Source: Fidelibacterota bacterium (GTDB lineage: Bacteria > Fidelibacterota > UBA2242). From it: a stretch of DNA of 14,065 bases. A program made the position numbers and the translations under genes. Below the pieces are notes generated by a model, which saw only the letters and a program-made list of their open reading frames with translations, was not told the DNA's origin and did not search any database. This document shows, one piece after another, positions 1-8,134 of this stretch; within the stretch, counting starts at the first letter, position 1, and the number at the start of each line of letters is the position of its first letter. The stretch spans positions 1-14,065 of the forward strand of contig JAFGXZ010000055.1 of the NCBI GenBank assembly GCA_016936335.1, written 5' to 3'.

Positions 1-489
1 AAAGGTCCGATATTTTATAAGCAGAAGCGGGTTGGTAAAAATAAATTGGAATTTGAACTGGTCAAATTTCGCTCAATGATGCACAATGCAGAGGATCAGA
101 CTGGTCCCAAATGGGCTGAAAAAGAAGATCCACGGGTGACCCGAATTGGTGTATTTTTACGGAAGGTCGGATTGGATGAAATCCCTCAGTTTTTTAACGT
201 GTTAATGGGGGATATGAGTATTGTCGGTCCGCGTCCGGAACGCTTATATTTTGTTAATGAGCTGGAACAGTCGATTCAGTTTTATTCCCGCCGATTAATT
301 ATTAAACCCGGGATTACCGGCTGGGCTCAGATCAAATATAAATATGATGAAAGCATCGATGATGTTCGTGAAAAGCTGCGGTATGATCTGTATTATATTG
401 AAAACATGTCGGTTCTGCTGGATTTGAAAATCATTGTACAGACCCTTATCGTCGGCTTGCGAAAAAAGCATAAATCGGCATATAACTAG
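1..489 (+). CDS. Undecaprenyl-phosphate sugar phosphotransferase, C-terminal part (cut by window start)
   Basis: The reading frame is open from base 1, so the gene begins outside the window; 162 residues are visible. It carries the bacterial sugar transferase (WcaJ/PglC-type) signatures in order: GPIFYKQKRVG (2-12), KFRSM (22-26), LRKVGLDEIPQ (53-63), GDMSIVGPRPE (about 70-80) and PGITGWAQ (103-110). By family knowledge such enzymes transfer a sugar-1-phosphate from a nucleotide sugar to undecaprenyl phosphate at the cytoplasmic face, the first step in building exopolysaccharide, capsule or O-antigen repeats. The visible part is the catalytic domain; the N-terminal membrane region, if any, is off the window. 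The asp-glu pair in LDE and the GPRPE loop are intact. The sugar specificity cannot be read. It is probably the last gene of a polysaccharide cluster lying to the left, since the next gene is housekeeping and starts 112 bases on. Confidence 0.93.
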   Translation, partial: KGPIFYKQKRVGKNKLEFELVKFRSMMHNAEDQTGPKWAEKEDPRVTRIGVFLRKVGLDEIPQFFNVLMGDMSIVGPRPERLYFVNELEQSIQFYSRRLIIKPGITGWAQIKYKYDESIDDVREKLRYDLYYIENMSVLLDLKIIVQTLIVGLRKKHKSAYN

Positions 490-522
490 GGCAAAATCGG
501 CTTATTCAGGCCATTTTATCTC

Positions 523-528
523 TATAAT
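523..528 (+). promoter_or_regulatory. Possible -10 box upstream of serS
   Basis: TATAAT matches the sigma-70 -10 consensus and lies in the 112-base gap before serS. No convincing -35 hexamer sits 16-18 bases upstream, so this is a weak call made mainly because the gap separates a polysaccharide gene from a housekeeping operon that needs its own promoter. Confidence 0.25.
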
Positions 529-601
529 TAATTCAAAATATTCTTTAATTTACCGGACGTGAAGATAGAGTGGTGGTTATGTTTTGTATATTGGAGACCG
601 A

Positions 602-1882
602 ATGTTAGACATCAAGCAGATTCGTCAGAATCCGGAGTATTTCAAAAAAGGGTTACAGGCAAAAAATAGCGGCGATAAAATTGAAGCGCTATTAGAACTT
701 GACCAACAACGTCGTTCGGTTGTTTCACAAGGCGATGCGCTAAAAAGCATTCGTAATCGCGTATCTGCTGAAATTGCCCTGTTGAAAAAAAATAAACAAA
801 TTTCTGACGATAAAATCAGTGAAATGAAGAAGGTCGGAGATCAAATTAAAGACCTGGATGAAAAACTCCGAGTTATTGATGAACAATTAAATCACATTAT
901 GATCACATTGCCTAACCTGCCGCATGAGTCAGTAAAAGTCGGCCGGACGGCCGAGGAAAACGAATTTGTCAGGGAGTGGGGTGAAAAACCGCAGTATGAC
1001 TATCAATTAAAAGACCATCTTGATCTGGCTGAAAATTTGGGGATTCTTGATTTTTACAGGGGGGCGAAAGTCAGTGGCAGTGGCTTTCCGATTTATAAAT
1101 CGGCAGGCGCCAGACTTGAACGGGCCTTCATCAATTTCATGCTGGATATGCATACAGAAAAGCATGGCTACCAGGAAATATTTCCACCCTCTATGGTCAA
1201 TCGTGAATCGGCGTTTGGGACGGGGCAACTGCCTAAACTGGAAGAGGAGATGTATCGAGTTAATGCCGATGATCTTTTTCTGATACCAACAGCGGAAGTG
1301 CCGGTTACGAATATTCACCGCGATGAAATAATCCCTGAAAACCAGTTGCCGATTCATTATACGGCTTATTCGGCATGTTTCCGACGGGAAGCGGGTTCTT
1401 ATGGGAAAGATACACGCGGTCTGTCCCGGGTACATCAGTTTAATAAAGTGGAAATGGTCCGATTCACACAGCCGGAAAATTCCTATGAGGCTCATGAAGA
1501 ATTGCTGCAAAATGCGGAAGACGTTTTACAAGCTTTGAACCTGCATTACCGAATTGTATCCCTGTGTTCGGGAGATTTGAGTTTTGCTGCGGCAAAATGC
1601 TATGATATCGAAATCTGGGCGCCGGGTTCGCAAAAGTATTTTGAGGTCTCCAGTGTCAGCAATTTCGAAGATTTTCAGGCGCGTCGGGCAAATATTCGTT
1701 ATCGCCGTGCATCAGATGGGAAAGTATCCTACGTGCACACATTAAATGGTTCGGGAGTTGCGACACCACGCCTGATGATCGCCTTTCTGGAAACTTATCA
1801 GACCGATGAGGGAACGATAATAATTCCTGAGATTCTTCAACCTTATACTGGTTTTAAACAAATCAAGTCTAAGTTATTATGA
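602..1882 (+). CDS. serS: Seryl-tRNA synthetase
   Basis: Charges tRNA-Ser (and tRNA-Sec where present) with serine in the cytoplasm. The 426-residue protein has the usual length and layout: an N-terminal long helical hairpin (about 25-105, rich in K/E and heptad-like) that grips the tRNA long arm, then a class II catalytic core. Seen in the core are TAE (230-232) of the serine/ATP pocket, motif 2 (260-284, FRREAGSYGKDTRGLSRVHQF) and motif 3 (381-400, with LNGSGVATPR). The motif 3 arginine is kept, but the usual LAVGR is VATPR, a variant within the family's range. ATG at 602 is chosen over an upstream in-frame TTG at 584 because GGAG (593-596) sits 5 bases before it and MLDIKQIRQNPE is the family N-terminus. 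It ends in an ATGA overlap with the next gene, so the two are translationally coupled. Confidence 0.98.
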   Translation: MLDIKQIRQNPEYFKKGLQAKNSGDKIEALLELDQQRRSVVSQGDALKSIRNRVSAEIALLKKNKQISDDKISEMKKVGDQIKDLDEKLRVIDEQLNHIMITLPNLPHESVKVGRTAEENEFVREWGEKPQYDYQLKDHLDLAENLGILDFYRGAKVSGSGFPIYKSAGARLERAFINFMLDMHTEKHGYQEIFPPSMVNRESAFGTGQLPKLEEEMYRVNADDLFLIPTAEVPVTNIHRDEIIPENQLPIHYTAYSACFRREAGSYGKDTRGLSRVHQFNKVEMVRFTQPENSYEAHEELLQNAEDVLQALNLHYRIVSLCSGDLSFAAAKCYDIEIWAPGSQKYFEVSSVSNFEDFQARRANIRYRRASDGKVSYVHTLNGSGVATPRLMIAFLETYQTDEGTIIIPEILQPYTGFKQIKSKLL

Positions 1883-2526
1883 GAACCAATCCTTACCAGG
1901 AAATCTGCAATGTCGGTGAAAAAGTTCACCAACAGGGTTTTGTAGCGGCCAATGACGGCAATATCAGTGTTAGAATTAATAAAGAATCCTTTGTAATTAC
2001 GCCAACGGGAGTTTCAAAAGGTGATTTAAAACCTGAGAAACTTGTTCTTGTTGATGGTGATCAATTCGAAGGCACATTAAAACCTTCGTCAGAATACAAA
2101 ATGCATCACGAAATCTATAAAATCCGTGATGATGTCCGGGCTGTGGTTCATGTACATTCGCCTTATGCAACGGCATTTGCGATGCTTGGATTGGGAATGG
2201 AGGAGCTACTCTTTCCAGAAGTAGTTGTCACTCTTGGTAAGATACCGCTTGTTCCGTACAGAACACCATCAACAATGGCATTTGCTGACATCGTGGCACA
2301 GTATATTCAGAATGCCGATGCCCTATTATTGGAGAAACATGGCGTGATTGCAGTTGCTGCGGATCTGTGGGATGCCTATTATAAAATCGAACGGGTTGAA
2401 CACATTTTTAAAATCATTTCGATAAGTCAAGGTATCGGTACTGTCAAACCTCTTTCACAAGAGGAAGTTTCTGATTTGATGGACGCTTACCCGGTTTCAG
2501 ACCGAGTCCGAAAACTGATTGCTTGA
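1879..2526 (+). CDS. Class II aldolase/adducin family protein (fuculose-phosphate aldolase-like)
   Basis: A 215-residue protein of the FucA/AraD fold. The zinc site is complete: His91 and His93 (HVHSPY) and His154 (LEKHG), with the catalytic acid Glu72 (SSEYKMH). The spacing equals that of E. coli L-fuculose-1-phosphate aldolase (E73, H92, H94, H155). The substrate-phosphate loops NDGNIS (25-30) and TPTGVSKGD (41-49) are also present. Enzymes with this fold cleave or epimerise small sugar phosphates such as fuculose-1-P or ribulose-5-P, or dehydrate methylthioribulose-1-P; sequence alone does not decide. There is no fucose, arabinose or methionine-salvage gene nearby to help, and being coupled to serS by ATGA overlap argues for a general rather than inducible sugar-catabolic role (inference). 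Confidence 0.9.
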   Translation: MRTNPYQEICNVGEKVHQQGFVAANDGNISVRINKESFVITPTGVSKGDLKPEKLVLVDGDQFEGTLKPSSEYKMHHEIYKIRDDVRAVVHVHSPYATAFAMLGLGMEELLFPEVVVTLGKIPLVPYRTPSTMAFADIVAQYIQNADALLLEKHGVIAVAADLWDAYYKIERVEHIFKIISISQGIGTVKPLSQEEVSDLMDAYPVSDRVRKLIA

Positions 2527-2537
2527 GGCATAAAAAC

Positions 2538-3245
2538 ATGATCCGGAATATCCTAAGTATTTCATCTGTTATGATTTTCACTGCATTTGGTGTTGTCGTG
2601 AACTTGATTTTTGTACCATTACATAGTTGGGGAATGATTCTGTGGTCGAGAATCGTTTTAGCCCTGGTTGGTGTAAAAGTGACAATCATTGGAAACAATG
2701 AGCTGACAAATGTAAATCCCTGTATTATCCTGATGAATCATGAAAGTTCTCTGGACATTCCAATTGTTCTAGCATCTATAAAAAAACCAGCCCGATTTAT
2801 GGCGAAACAAGAGATATTTCGGATTCCATTTTTGGGATGGTTGTTAAAAATTTGTAATCATATTCCGATTGACCGCAACAATCGGCAAAAAGCGATAAAG
2901 TCCATTGAAAAGGTATCCGTAAAACTTGTTAAAAAGAAAATCTCTATAATTGTCAGTCCGGAAGGTACCCGCAGTCATACCGGGGAAATTGCCCCATTTA
3001 AAAAAGGCGCATTTCGTCTGGCTCAATCACACAATTTGCCCATTATTCCGGTAACGATCATGGGGGCCCGGTTTTGTATTGCTAATAAAACACTGAAAGT
3101 TATTCCCGGAGTCGTTACGGTACATCTCGGTAGCCCTGTATATACTAAGCATTTTGAAAATATTGATGAGTGTATTAAAAATGTCCGGGATTCAATGGTT
3201 ACCTTGAAAACGGAATACGAACATGCAAGGTTGATGTCAGTTTGA
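2538..3245 (+). CDS. plsC: 1-acyl-sn-glycerol-3-phosphate acyltransferase (PlsC family)
   Basis: Makes phosphatidic acid by acylating lysophosphatidic acid at the inner membrane. The 235-residue protein starts with a hydrophobic stretch (about 5-30, SSVMIFTAFGVVVNLIFV) and has the acyltransferase motifs NHESSLD (catalytic H(X4)D, His68 and Asp73), the middle motif around PIDRNN, PEGTRS (141-146, glycerol-phosphate binding) and a late LPIIPVTIMGA. ATG at 2538 is preferred: GAGG at 2525-2528 lies 9 bases upstream. A TTG at 2523, overlapping the aldolase stop, is the alternative and would add five residues. It is the lipid gene of the operon and ends in a TTGA overlap with the DUF2851 gene. A related acyltransferase acting on another lysolipid cannot be excluded. 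Confidence 0.93.
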   Translation: MIRNILSISSVMIFTAFGVVVNLIFVPLHSWGMILWSRIVLALVGVKVTIIGNNELTNVNPCIILMNHESSLDIPIVLASIKKPARFMAKQEIFRIPFLGWLLKICNHIPIDRNNRQKAIKSIEKVSVKLVKKKISIIVSPEGTRSHTGEIAPFKKGAFRLAQSHNLPIIPVTIMGARFCIANKTLKVIPGVVTVHLGSPVYTKHFENIDECIKNVRDSMVTLKTEYEHARLMSV

Positions 3246-4597
3246 TTAATTGTCTTACGCATACAGTTTTAGAAAGAAATGGCCTGTACAATCTGCAGGA
3301 AAAGTCATTATATAAAACATGGTTATTTAAAAAATTTCCACAGACCAATCTTTTAACCGTTAGTGGTAAAACCCTGAGTGTTGTCGATCCTGGCAGAAGA
3401 AATGATTACGAAGGACCGGATTTTAAAGACGCACAGGTGTTCATTAATGGAAAATTACAAACAGGTGACGTGGAAATTCACATCAATAATAATGACTGGT
3501 ATACCCATCGGCATCATGAAGATCCAGCATACAATTCAGTTATTCTGCATGTGGTCGTTGACAGTACCTCGGAACCGACAATTCGGACACAGGCAAATAT
3601 GACAGTACCGGTCTTTGTCATGCCACCAGTCAATGAACCGAATCCTATTGTCGCCAATTGTTTATCTTGGAATGGTATTAATGAAATTGCTGGTGTAGCT
3701 GTGTTCGCAAAATTTGCTGATATACGGTTTCAGCGAAAAGGACTTTTCATTAAAAAAGAAATTATCCATAATTCCGCGAACCATACATTTTATCGATTAA
3801 TTCTGGATGGGATGGGATATAGCCAGAACAGGGAATCATTTAAAAGTCTGGCAGATCAGATTCCATTATCAAAAGTATATAAAATTCTTGATATAACTGA
3901 AACATCTGACAGGATCGCAACTCTCGAAGCAATATTATTAGGAAGTGCCGGATTTATCGATGAACCCTATTCTAAATATATCCGGGCAGAAACGGAATAT
4001 TTTCAAGGTATTACTAACAGATGGGTTCAGCTAAGACACCGATTTGATTTGCCCACATTACATTTGAGATGGCATTATGCCGGCATCCGGCCAGCCAATT
4101 TTCCCAGCCGACGGTTGATTGCACTGGCACAGATAATCAACAAATTCTACCCAGATGAACCAGCCCAGTTGTGGTCGAATCTGGTTTCTACTCACAGCGG
4201 ATTTAAACCGGTAATTAATTGGATGAGTGATTATTTTCAACAACCTGCCGGTATGTGGAAAAACCACCCGTTGCTGAAAAATTTTCGCGGGAATGTTCTT
4301 TTAGGTTCGGGGCGAATAATGGATATGATCAGTAATCTTTTTCTACCCTTCAGCTGGGCTGTAGGGTCCCTTCAGAATAATGGAGCGATAATGGATAGCA
4401 TCATAACATTAAGTAGAAAAATACCCCGGGGTGAGATTCCGTCCATAATCAGCCGCTGGACTGCCGGGTTCAATCTTCCTGACCGGTTTTTTACAAAGAA
4501 TTATCTGGTACAGGGCGCAATTGAACTTCATCACAGTTTTTGTGGTCTTGAATTATGTATATTATGCCCGCTGGAGGATTATGCAGACAAGGAATAA
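3242..4597 (+). CDS. DUF2851 family protein
   Basis: I recognise the DUF2851 family, common in Bacteroidota, Chlorobiota and relatives, with no established function that I know of. The 451 residues show its N-terminal hallmarks: LYKTWLF (23-29), PGRRNDYEGPDFKDA (50-64), GDVEIH (75-80), a W/H-rich patch (DWYTHRHHEDPAY, 85-97) and ILHVV (101-105). The C-terminus has the Cys cluster Cys434, Cys439 and Cys442 after HH430-431, which resembles a metal-binding knuckle. The middle is alpha-helical and rich in aromatic and basic residues. There is no signal peptide or membrane segment, so it is probably cytoplasmic. The start is TTG at 3242, overlapping the plsC stop by four bases with AAGG upstream; no in-frame ATG precedes the conserved region. 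Its place between plsC and rfaE2 hints at envelope or nucleic-acid housekeeping, but this is only context. Confidence 0.85.
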   Translation: MINCLTHTVLERNGLYNLQEKSLYKTWLFKKFPQTNLLTVSGKTLSVVDPGRRNDYEGPDFKDAQVFINGKLQTGDVEIHINNNDWYTHRHHEDPAYNSVILHVVVDSTSEPTIRTQANMTVPVFVMPPVNEPNPIVANCLSWNGINEIAGVAVFAKFADIRFQRKGLFIKKEIIHNSANHTFYRLILDGMGYSQNRESFKSLADQIPLSKVYKILDITETSDRIATLEAILLGSAGFIDEPYSKYIRAETEYFQGITNRWVQLRHRFDLPTLHLRWHYAGIRPANFPSRRLIALAQIINKFYPDEPAQLWSNLVSTHSGFKPVINWMSDYFQQPAGMWKNHPLLKNFRGNVLLGSGRIMDMISNLFLPFSWAVGSLQNNGAIMDSIITLSRKIPRGEIPSIISRWTAGFNLPDRFFTKNYLVQGAIELHHSFCGLELCILCPLEDYADKE

Positions 4598-5054
4598 ACT
4601 GGTATCACGTTCGGAATTAGCCCAAATTATAGCAAAGATTCAGAAGGAAAAAAAGCGGGTTGTCTTTACCAATGGGTGTTTTGATATTTTACACGCGGGT
4701 CATGTGGATCTGCTGGAAAAGGCAAAGTCATTCGGTGATCATTTAGTTGTGGGATTAAATTCTGATTTATCGGTAAAAAAAATTAAAGGTCCAAATCGCC
4801 CCATCTTTTCAGAAACCGACCGGGCACGTTTATTAGCGGCTCTGGAGGTAGTCGATTATATCGCTCTTTTTGACGAAGAAACTCCCCGCGAAATACTCCG
4901 GCAGCTCCAACCGGATGTTCTTGTTAAAGGCGGGGATTACCGGATCAATGAAATCGTAGGTCACGATTTTATCCCGGAAGTAAGGGTTATTCCTTTGGTT
5001 GCAGGTAAGTCCACGACCGGAATTATCAAAAAGATATTGTCTGAATTCAAATAA
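4581..5054 (+). CDS. rfaE2: D-glycero-beta-D-manno-heptose 1-phosphate adenylyltransferase (RfaE domain II)
   Basis: Transfers AMP from ATP to heptose-1-phosphate, giving ADP-heptose for the LPS inner core. It is a 157-residue nucleotidyltransferase of the cytidylyltransferase-like fold: TNGCFDILHAGHVDLL (30-45, with the HxGH ATP site HAGH), KKIKGPNRPI, the R/LLAALEVVDYIALF block, LVKGGDY (114-120) and GKSTTGII (142-149). This matches the second domain of HldE; the kinase domain is absent, so it is the stand-alone (HldC-like) form and the kinase must be encoded elsewhere. ATG at 4581 is supported by GGAGG at 4573-4577 (short spacing, 3 bases) and by the conserved start; a frame extension to 4521 lies wholly inside the upstream gene. 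It overlaps the DUF2851 gene by 17 bases, so coupled translation is likely. Other nucleotidyltransferases (TagD-type) are less likely because of the GGDY and GKSTT motifs. Confidence 0.93.
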   Translation: MQTRNKLVSRSELAQIIAKIQKEKKRVVFTNGCFDILHAGHVDLLEKAKSFGDHLVVGLNSDLSVKKIKGPNRPIFSETDRARLLAALEVVDYIALFDEETPREILRQLQPDVLVKGGDYRINEIVGHDFIPEVRVIPLVAGKSTTGIIKKILSEFK

Positions 5055-5125
5055 ACACCTTGATATTAAGGAACGTTAGACATAAGTTTCCGCCTGAAAA
5101 TTTTAATTTACTGATAAGAGAGACC

Positions 5126-6922
5126 ATGATTATTAAAAAATATATACACTTCATTTTTAGTACAATTTTAATTTTAAACAGTCGTTTAATTTATTCGGAT
5201 ACGATCGACTCAACGGCAGTTCCTGTCTATGAAAACAGAGACGATCTTGATAATAGCAGACCGGAATTGTTCGAACTAATGTTCGCTGAAGCCAAGACGT
5301 TCTATGTGGATGCATTGATTGCTGCTCATTTCAACGATACGTCCGAAGTGAAGTATTGCTTTGATCGCAGTTTCGAAATTATGGCGGAAATCAGCGATCT
5401 GGATACGTTAACGCTGTTGCAGGAGGATGATTTTAGCCGGTTTTATGAAAAAATTACATCTGATTTCCAGCAAAGTTTCAGCTATCTGAACGGTGATTCC
5501 GGAACCTATGGTATTGCATCAGTTAGAGATGAACTCATGGAATCTGTTATCGACACTGTTGCTCTTGGCCATGATACCCTTATCATTGTGGATGACCGAC
5601 CGGGACATTTTCCACTGGTCAGTTCAAAACAGATTGACAGGATAATTAATTATTTTCAAACACGTGAACATGAGCGTTTTCAACAGTGGCTGAACAATGC
5701 TGGGCTTTATAAAGAGCATATGATTCCAATATTGAAAGAATTCGGCCTGCCGGAAGAGATATTTTATCTGGCTCTGATTGAAAGTGGTTTCAATCCAATA
5801 GCCTATTCCTATGCCCACGCTGCCGGTCAATGGCAGTTCATAGCTTCGACCGGAGCAATGTACGGATTAAAACGGAACTGGTGGATCGATGAACGGCGCG
5901 ACCCGATCAAATCAACCTATGCAGCCGCTAAGTATCTGAAAAAACTTTATGAAGAGTTTGACGACTGGTTTTTAGCATTAGCTGCGTACAATACAGGTGA
6001 AATGCGGGTTTGGCGGGCGATCCGGCGAGAAGGGACCCGGGATTACTGGAAATTACGATCACTGCCCAAACAGACCCGGAACTATATCCCTACAATGATG
6101 GCTGGAATGTCAATTGCTTTGAATCCCGAGAAGTACGGTTTTGAAAATAATCCGGAGGAAACCTGGAAATGGGACGATGTTACCATTGACCGTTGTTATG
6201 AATTTGAAGATATTGCCCGAATAAGCGGCATTTCTTCGACGGTTTTAAAAGATTATAATCCGGAATTACGACGCTGGATGACTCCTCCTGAAAGTGACAA
6301 TTATATTCTGCGGGTTCCTGTTGGTAAAGGAGCCGGATTAGTCGAAAAACTGACAGAACTGCCCGATGTGGAGACGAAACCCCAGTGGACGACTCACACA
6401 GTGCAACGAGGCCAGACCATGTCGTATATTGCTCATAAATATGGTACCAGTGTTTCCGCTTTAATATCAGCCAACAATATCCGCAATAAAAACCAGCTGA
6501 AAGTTGGTCAAGTATTAAAGATCCCAACCAGTGAATACTATGCTGCTGCTACGGTTTCTTCGGATCAGAATATCGCAACCCATACGGTTAAAAAAGGGGA
6601 GACACTTAGTGAAATCGGTGAACAATATGGCGTAAGCATCAGTAAAATTCGCTCCTTGAATAATTTATACGGGAAACGATTTATCTATCCGGGTCAGCGC
6701 TTAAAAATTCCGGTCAAAAAAAACCAAGCAACCCAGTATGCTTCAACACCATCCGGTAAGACAAAAATTATCCATGTTGTAAAAAAAGGTGAAACATTGA
6801 GCGAAATTGCCGATGCTTATAAAGTTGGCCTCAGTAATCTTCGTGCCTGGAATAATTTATATGGGAGTCGATTCATTTATCCCGGGCAAAAAATTATCAT
6901 CTACAAATCGGCCGGAACTTAA
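5126..6922 (+). CDS. mltD: MltD-like membrane-associated lytic murein transglycosylase with three LysM domains
   Basis: Cuts the MurNAc-GlcNAc bond of peptidoglycan, forming 1,6-anhydroMurNAc, in the periplasm. The 598 residues comprise a signal peptide (about 1-24, KK then IHFIFSTILILNS), an N-terminal helical region (30-190), an SLT domain (about 195-330) and three LysM domains at about 423-467, 485-529 and 549-593. The catalytic Glu is Glu219 in ALIESGFNP, followed by GQWQFI and ALAAYNTGE, all family marks. LysM 2 and 3 are close copies (both have VKKGETLSEI and RFIYPGQ), so they probably arose by a recent duplication; LysM 1 is more diverged. No lipobox cysteine follows the signal, so it is soluble or wall-bound rather than a lipoprotein. 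ATG at 5126 is chosen for the signal peptide and a weak AAGAGAG site; an in-frame start at 5060 would bury the signal behind a charged tail. It lies 71 bases after rfaE2 and 6 before sppA. Confidence 0.93.
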   Translation: MIIKKYIHFIFSTILILNSRLIYSDTIDSTAVPVYENRDDLDNSRPELFELMFAEAKTFYVDALIAAHFNDTSEVKYCFDRSFEIMAEISDLDTLTLLQEDDFSRFYEKITSDFQQSFSYLNGDSGTYGIASVRDELMESVIDTVALGHDTLIIVDDRPGHFPLVSSKQIDRIINYFQTREHERFQQWLNNAGLYKEHMIPILKEFGLPEEIFYLALIESGFNPIAYSYAHAAGQWQFIASTGAMYGLKRNWWIDERRDPIKSTYAAAKYLKKLYEEFDDWFLALAAYNTGEMRVWRAIRREGTRDYWKLRSLPKQTRNYIPTMMAGMSIALNPEKYGFENNPEETWKWDDVTIDRCYEFEDIARISGISSTVLKDYNPELRRWMTPPESDNYILRVPVGKGAGLVEKLTELPDVETKPQWTTHTVQRGQTMSYIAHKYGTSVSALISANNIRNKNQLKVGQVLKIPTSEYYAAATVSSDQNIATHTVKKGETLSEIGEQYGVSISKIRSLNNLYGKRFIYPGQRLKIPVKKNQATQYASTPSGKTKIIHVVKKGETLSEIADAYKVGLSNLRAWNNLYGSRFIYPGQKIIIYKSAGT

Positions 6923-6928
6923 TTTACT

Positions 6929-7801
6929 GTGAAGAAATCAGACCGCCTGTTTTCCATTATAATCATAAGTATCATCGGACTTATAGTTATTGGACTGTTT
7001 CTTAATACTAACTGGTCCATGAAGTCTTCCGAAAAACATTCCCGGGGTAATGTGGCTGTTGTTGATATCAAGGGTATGATTATTTCTGCTGAAAAGATTG
7101 CTGACCGGATCAACAAACTCAGGATGAACCCATCCATAAAAGGGATGATTATCAGAATCAATTCACCGGGTGGTGGTTCTGCGGCATTTCAGGAATTGTA
7201 TTCCGAAGTCAAACGAGTACGGGAATCGGGAATACCGGTTATTGCTTCCATTGCTTCAGTCGGCGCATCCGGCGGATACTATGTTGCTTTAGGTGCCTCA
7301 AAGATTATTGCAAATCCCGCGAGCGTAACAGGTAGTATTGGTGTAATCATTGATTTTCCAGTGGCGGTTGAACTGATGGGAAAAATTGGTATTTCAATGC
7401 AGACAGTGAAGAGCGGTGAATACAAAGATGTTGGATCGCCCTATCGTGATTTTACCGGCAAGGATAAAGCCTATTTGGAAACGGTGGTACAAGACATTTA
7501 TAAACAATTCGTTAATACCATAGAAATTGAACGGAAAATTGATAAAAATGAATTGTTAAAAATTTCTGACGGACGTATATTTACAGGTTCGCAGGCATTG
7601 GAGTACGGATTGATTGACACACTGGGAACTTTTGAAGATGCTGTTCACATAATTGGAGAGATGGCGGGAATTGATGGACGACCGAAACTGCTTTTCTCGC
7701 AGAAACAGACAATGACGCTGTTTGATTTACTTTTTACCGATATTGAAGAAGTATTTTCGCTATTTGCGTCAATTCCTACTCTGAATTATCTATGGAGATA
7801 A
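6929..7801 (+). CDS. sppA: Signal peptide peptidase SppA, short (67K-half) type
   Basis: A membrane-anchored serine protease (family S49) that degrades leftover signal peptides and other membrane segments. It has 290 residues with one N-terminal membrane segment (about 7-25) and a single protease domain facing out. The Ser/Lys dyad is Ser114 (SVGASGGYY) and Lys166 (SGEYKDVGSP); the 52-residue interval is the same as in B. subtilis SppA. The INSPGGG oxyanion loop (77-83) and TGSIGVI (124-130) are also seen. It is the short, one-domain form rather than the duplicated E. coli form. The start is GTG at 6929, which puts KKSDR directly before the membrane helix; there is no strong ribosome site, only CGGAA about 15 bases upstream, so initiation may depend on coupling to mltD, whose stop is 6 bases before. 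Confidence 0.93.
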   Translation: MKKSDRLFSIIIISIIGLIVIGLFLNTNWSMKSSEKHSRGNVAVVDIKGMIISAEKIADRINKLRMNPSIKGMIIRINSPGGGSAAFQELYSEVKRVRESGIPVIASIASVGASGGYYVALGASKIIANPASVTGSIGVIIDFPVAVELMGKIGISMQTVKSGEYKDVGSPYRDFTGKDKAYLETVVQDIYKQFVNTIEIERKIDKNELLKISDGRIFTGSQALEYGLIDTLGTFEDAVHIIGEMAGIDGRPKLLFSQKQTMTLFDLLFTDIEEVFSLFASIPTLNYLWR

Positions 7802-7807
7802 GGAGAT

Positions 7808-8110
7808 ATGACCGTGACTAAAGCAGATATCGTGGACGTCGTTTCTCACGCGACCGGCTTAACAAAGGTTGATACAGAAGCAGTGATAGACGGTTTTCTG
7901 GCAACAATTACCGATTCACTTCAGCGGGGAGAACGAGTTGAGTTCAGAGGTTTTGGCAGTTTCAGTCTGAAGGTACGCAAACCAAAGAAAGCCCGTAATC
8001 CCGGGACCGGTGAAGAAATCCACCTGCCGGAAAGGATTGTGCCAGTGTTCAAACCATCAAAAATTTTAAAAGACAGCATCAATCAGCGATACAATACAAA
8101 TTCAAAATAA
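7808..8110 (+). CDS. hup: HU/IHF family DNA-binding protein
   Basis: A small nucleoid protein that bends DNA as a dimer. The 100 residues contain the whole HU fold: helices 1-2 (TKADIVDVVSHATGL, then the DTEAVIDGFLATITDSL stretch), the GFGSF signature (48-52), the DNA arm with RKPKKARNPGTGEE and the IHLPE...VPVFKPSK return strand with the proline that intercalates in RNPGTG. It ends in a short NQRYNTNSK tail. ATG at 7808 is only 2 bases from AGGAG (7801-7805); GTG at 7814 is 8 bases away and would give the very typical N-terminus MTKADIV, so the real start may be GTG 7814 (98 residues). It directly follows sppA (stop at 7801 lies in the ribosome site), so it is probably co-transcribed. HU and IHF subunits cannot be told apart firmly here. 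Confidence 0.95.
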   Translation: MTVTKADIVDVVSHATGLTKVDTEAVIDGFLATITDSLQRGERVEFRGFGSFSLKVRKPKKARNPGTGEEIHLPERIVPVFKPSKILKDSINQRYNTNSK

Positions 8111-8134
8111 ATTTCGATTAAGGAGATTTTCAGT

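Noticed and set aside
1007..1510. Long open frame on the minus strand opposite serS (167 codons)
   Set aside because: It lies wholly inside serS, which has full-length family motifs; the antisense translation resembles nothing and has no ribosome site.
4521..4580. N-terminal extension of rfaE2 (20 residues)
   Set aside because: It lies inside the DUF2851 gene, has no ribosome site, and ATG 4581 has GGAGG just upstream and the expected protein start.
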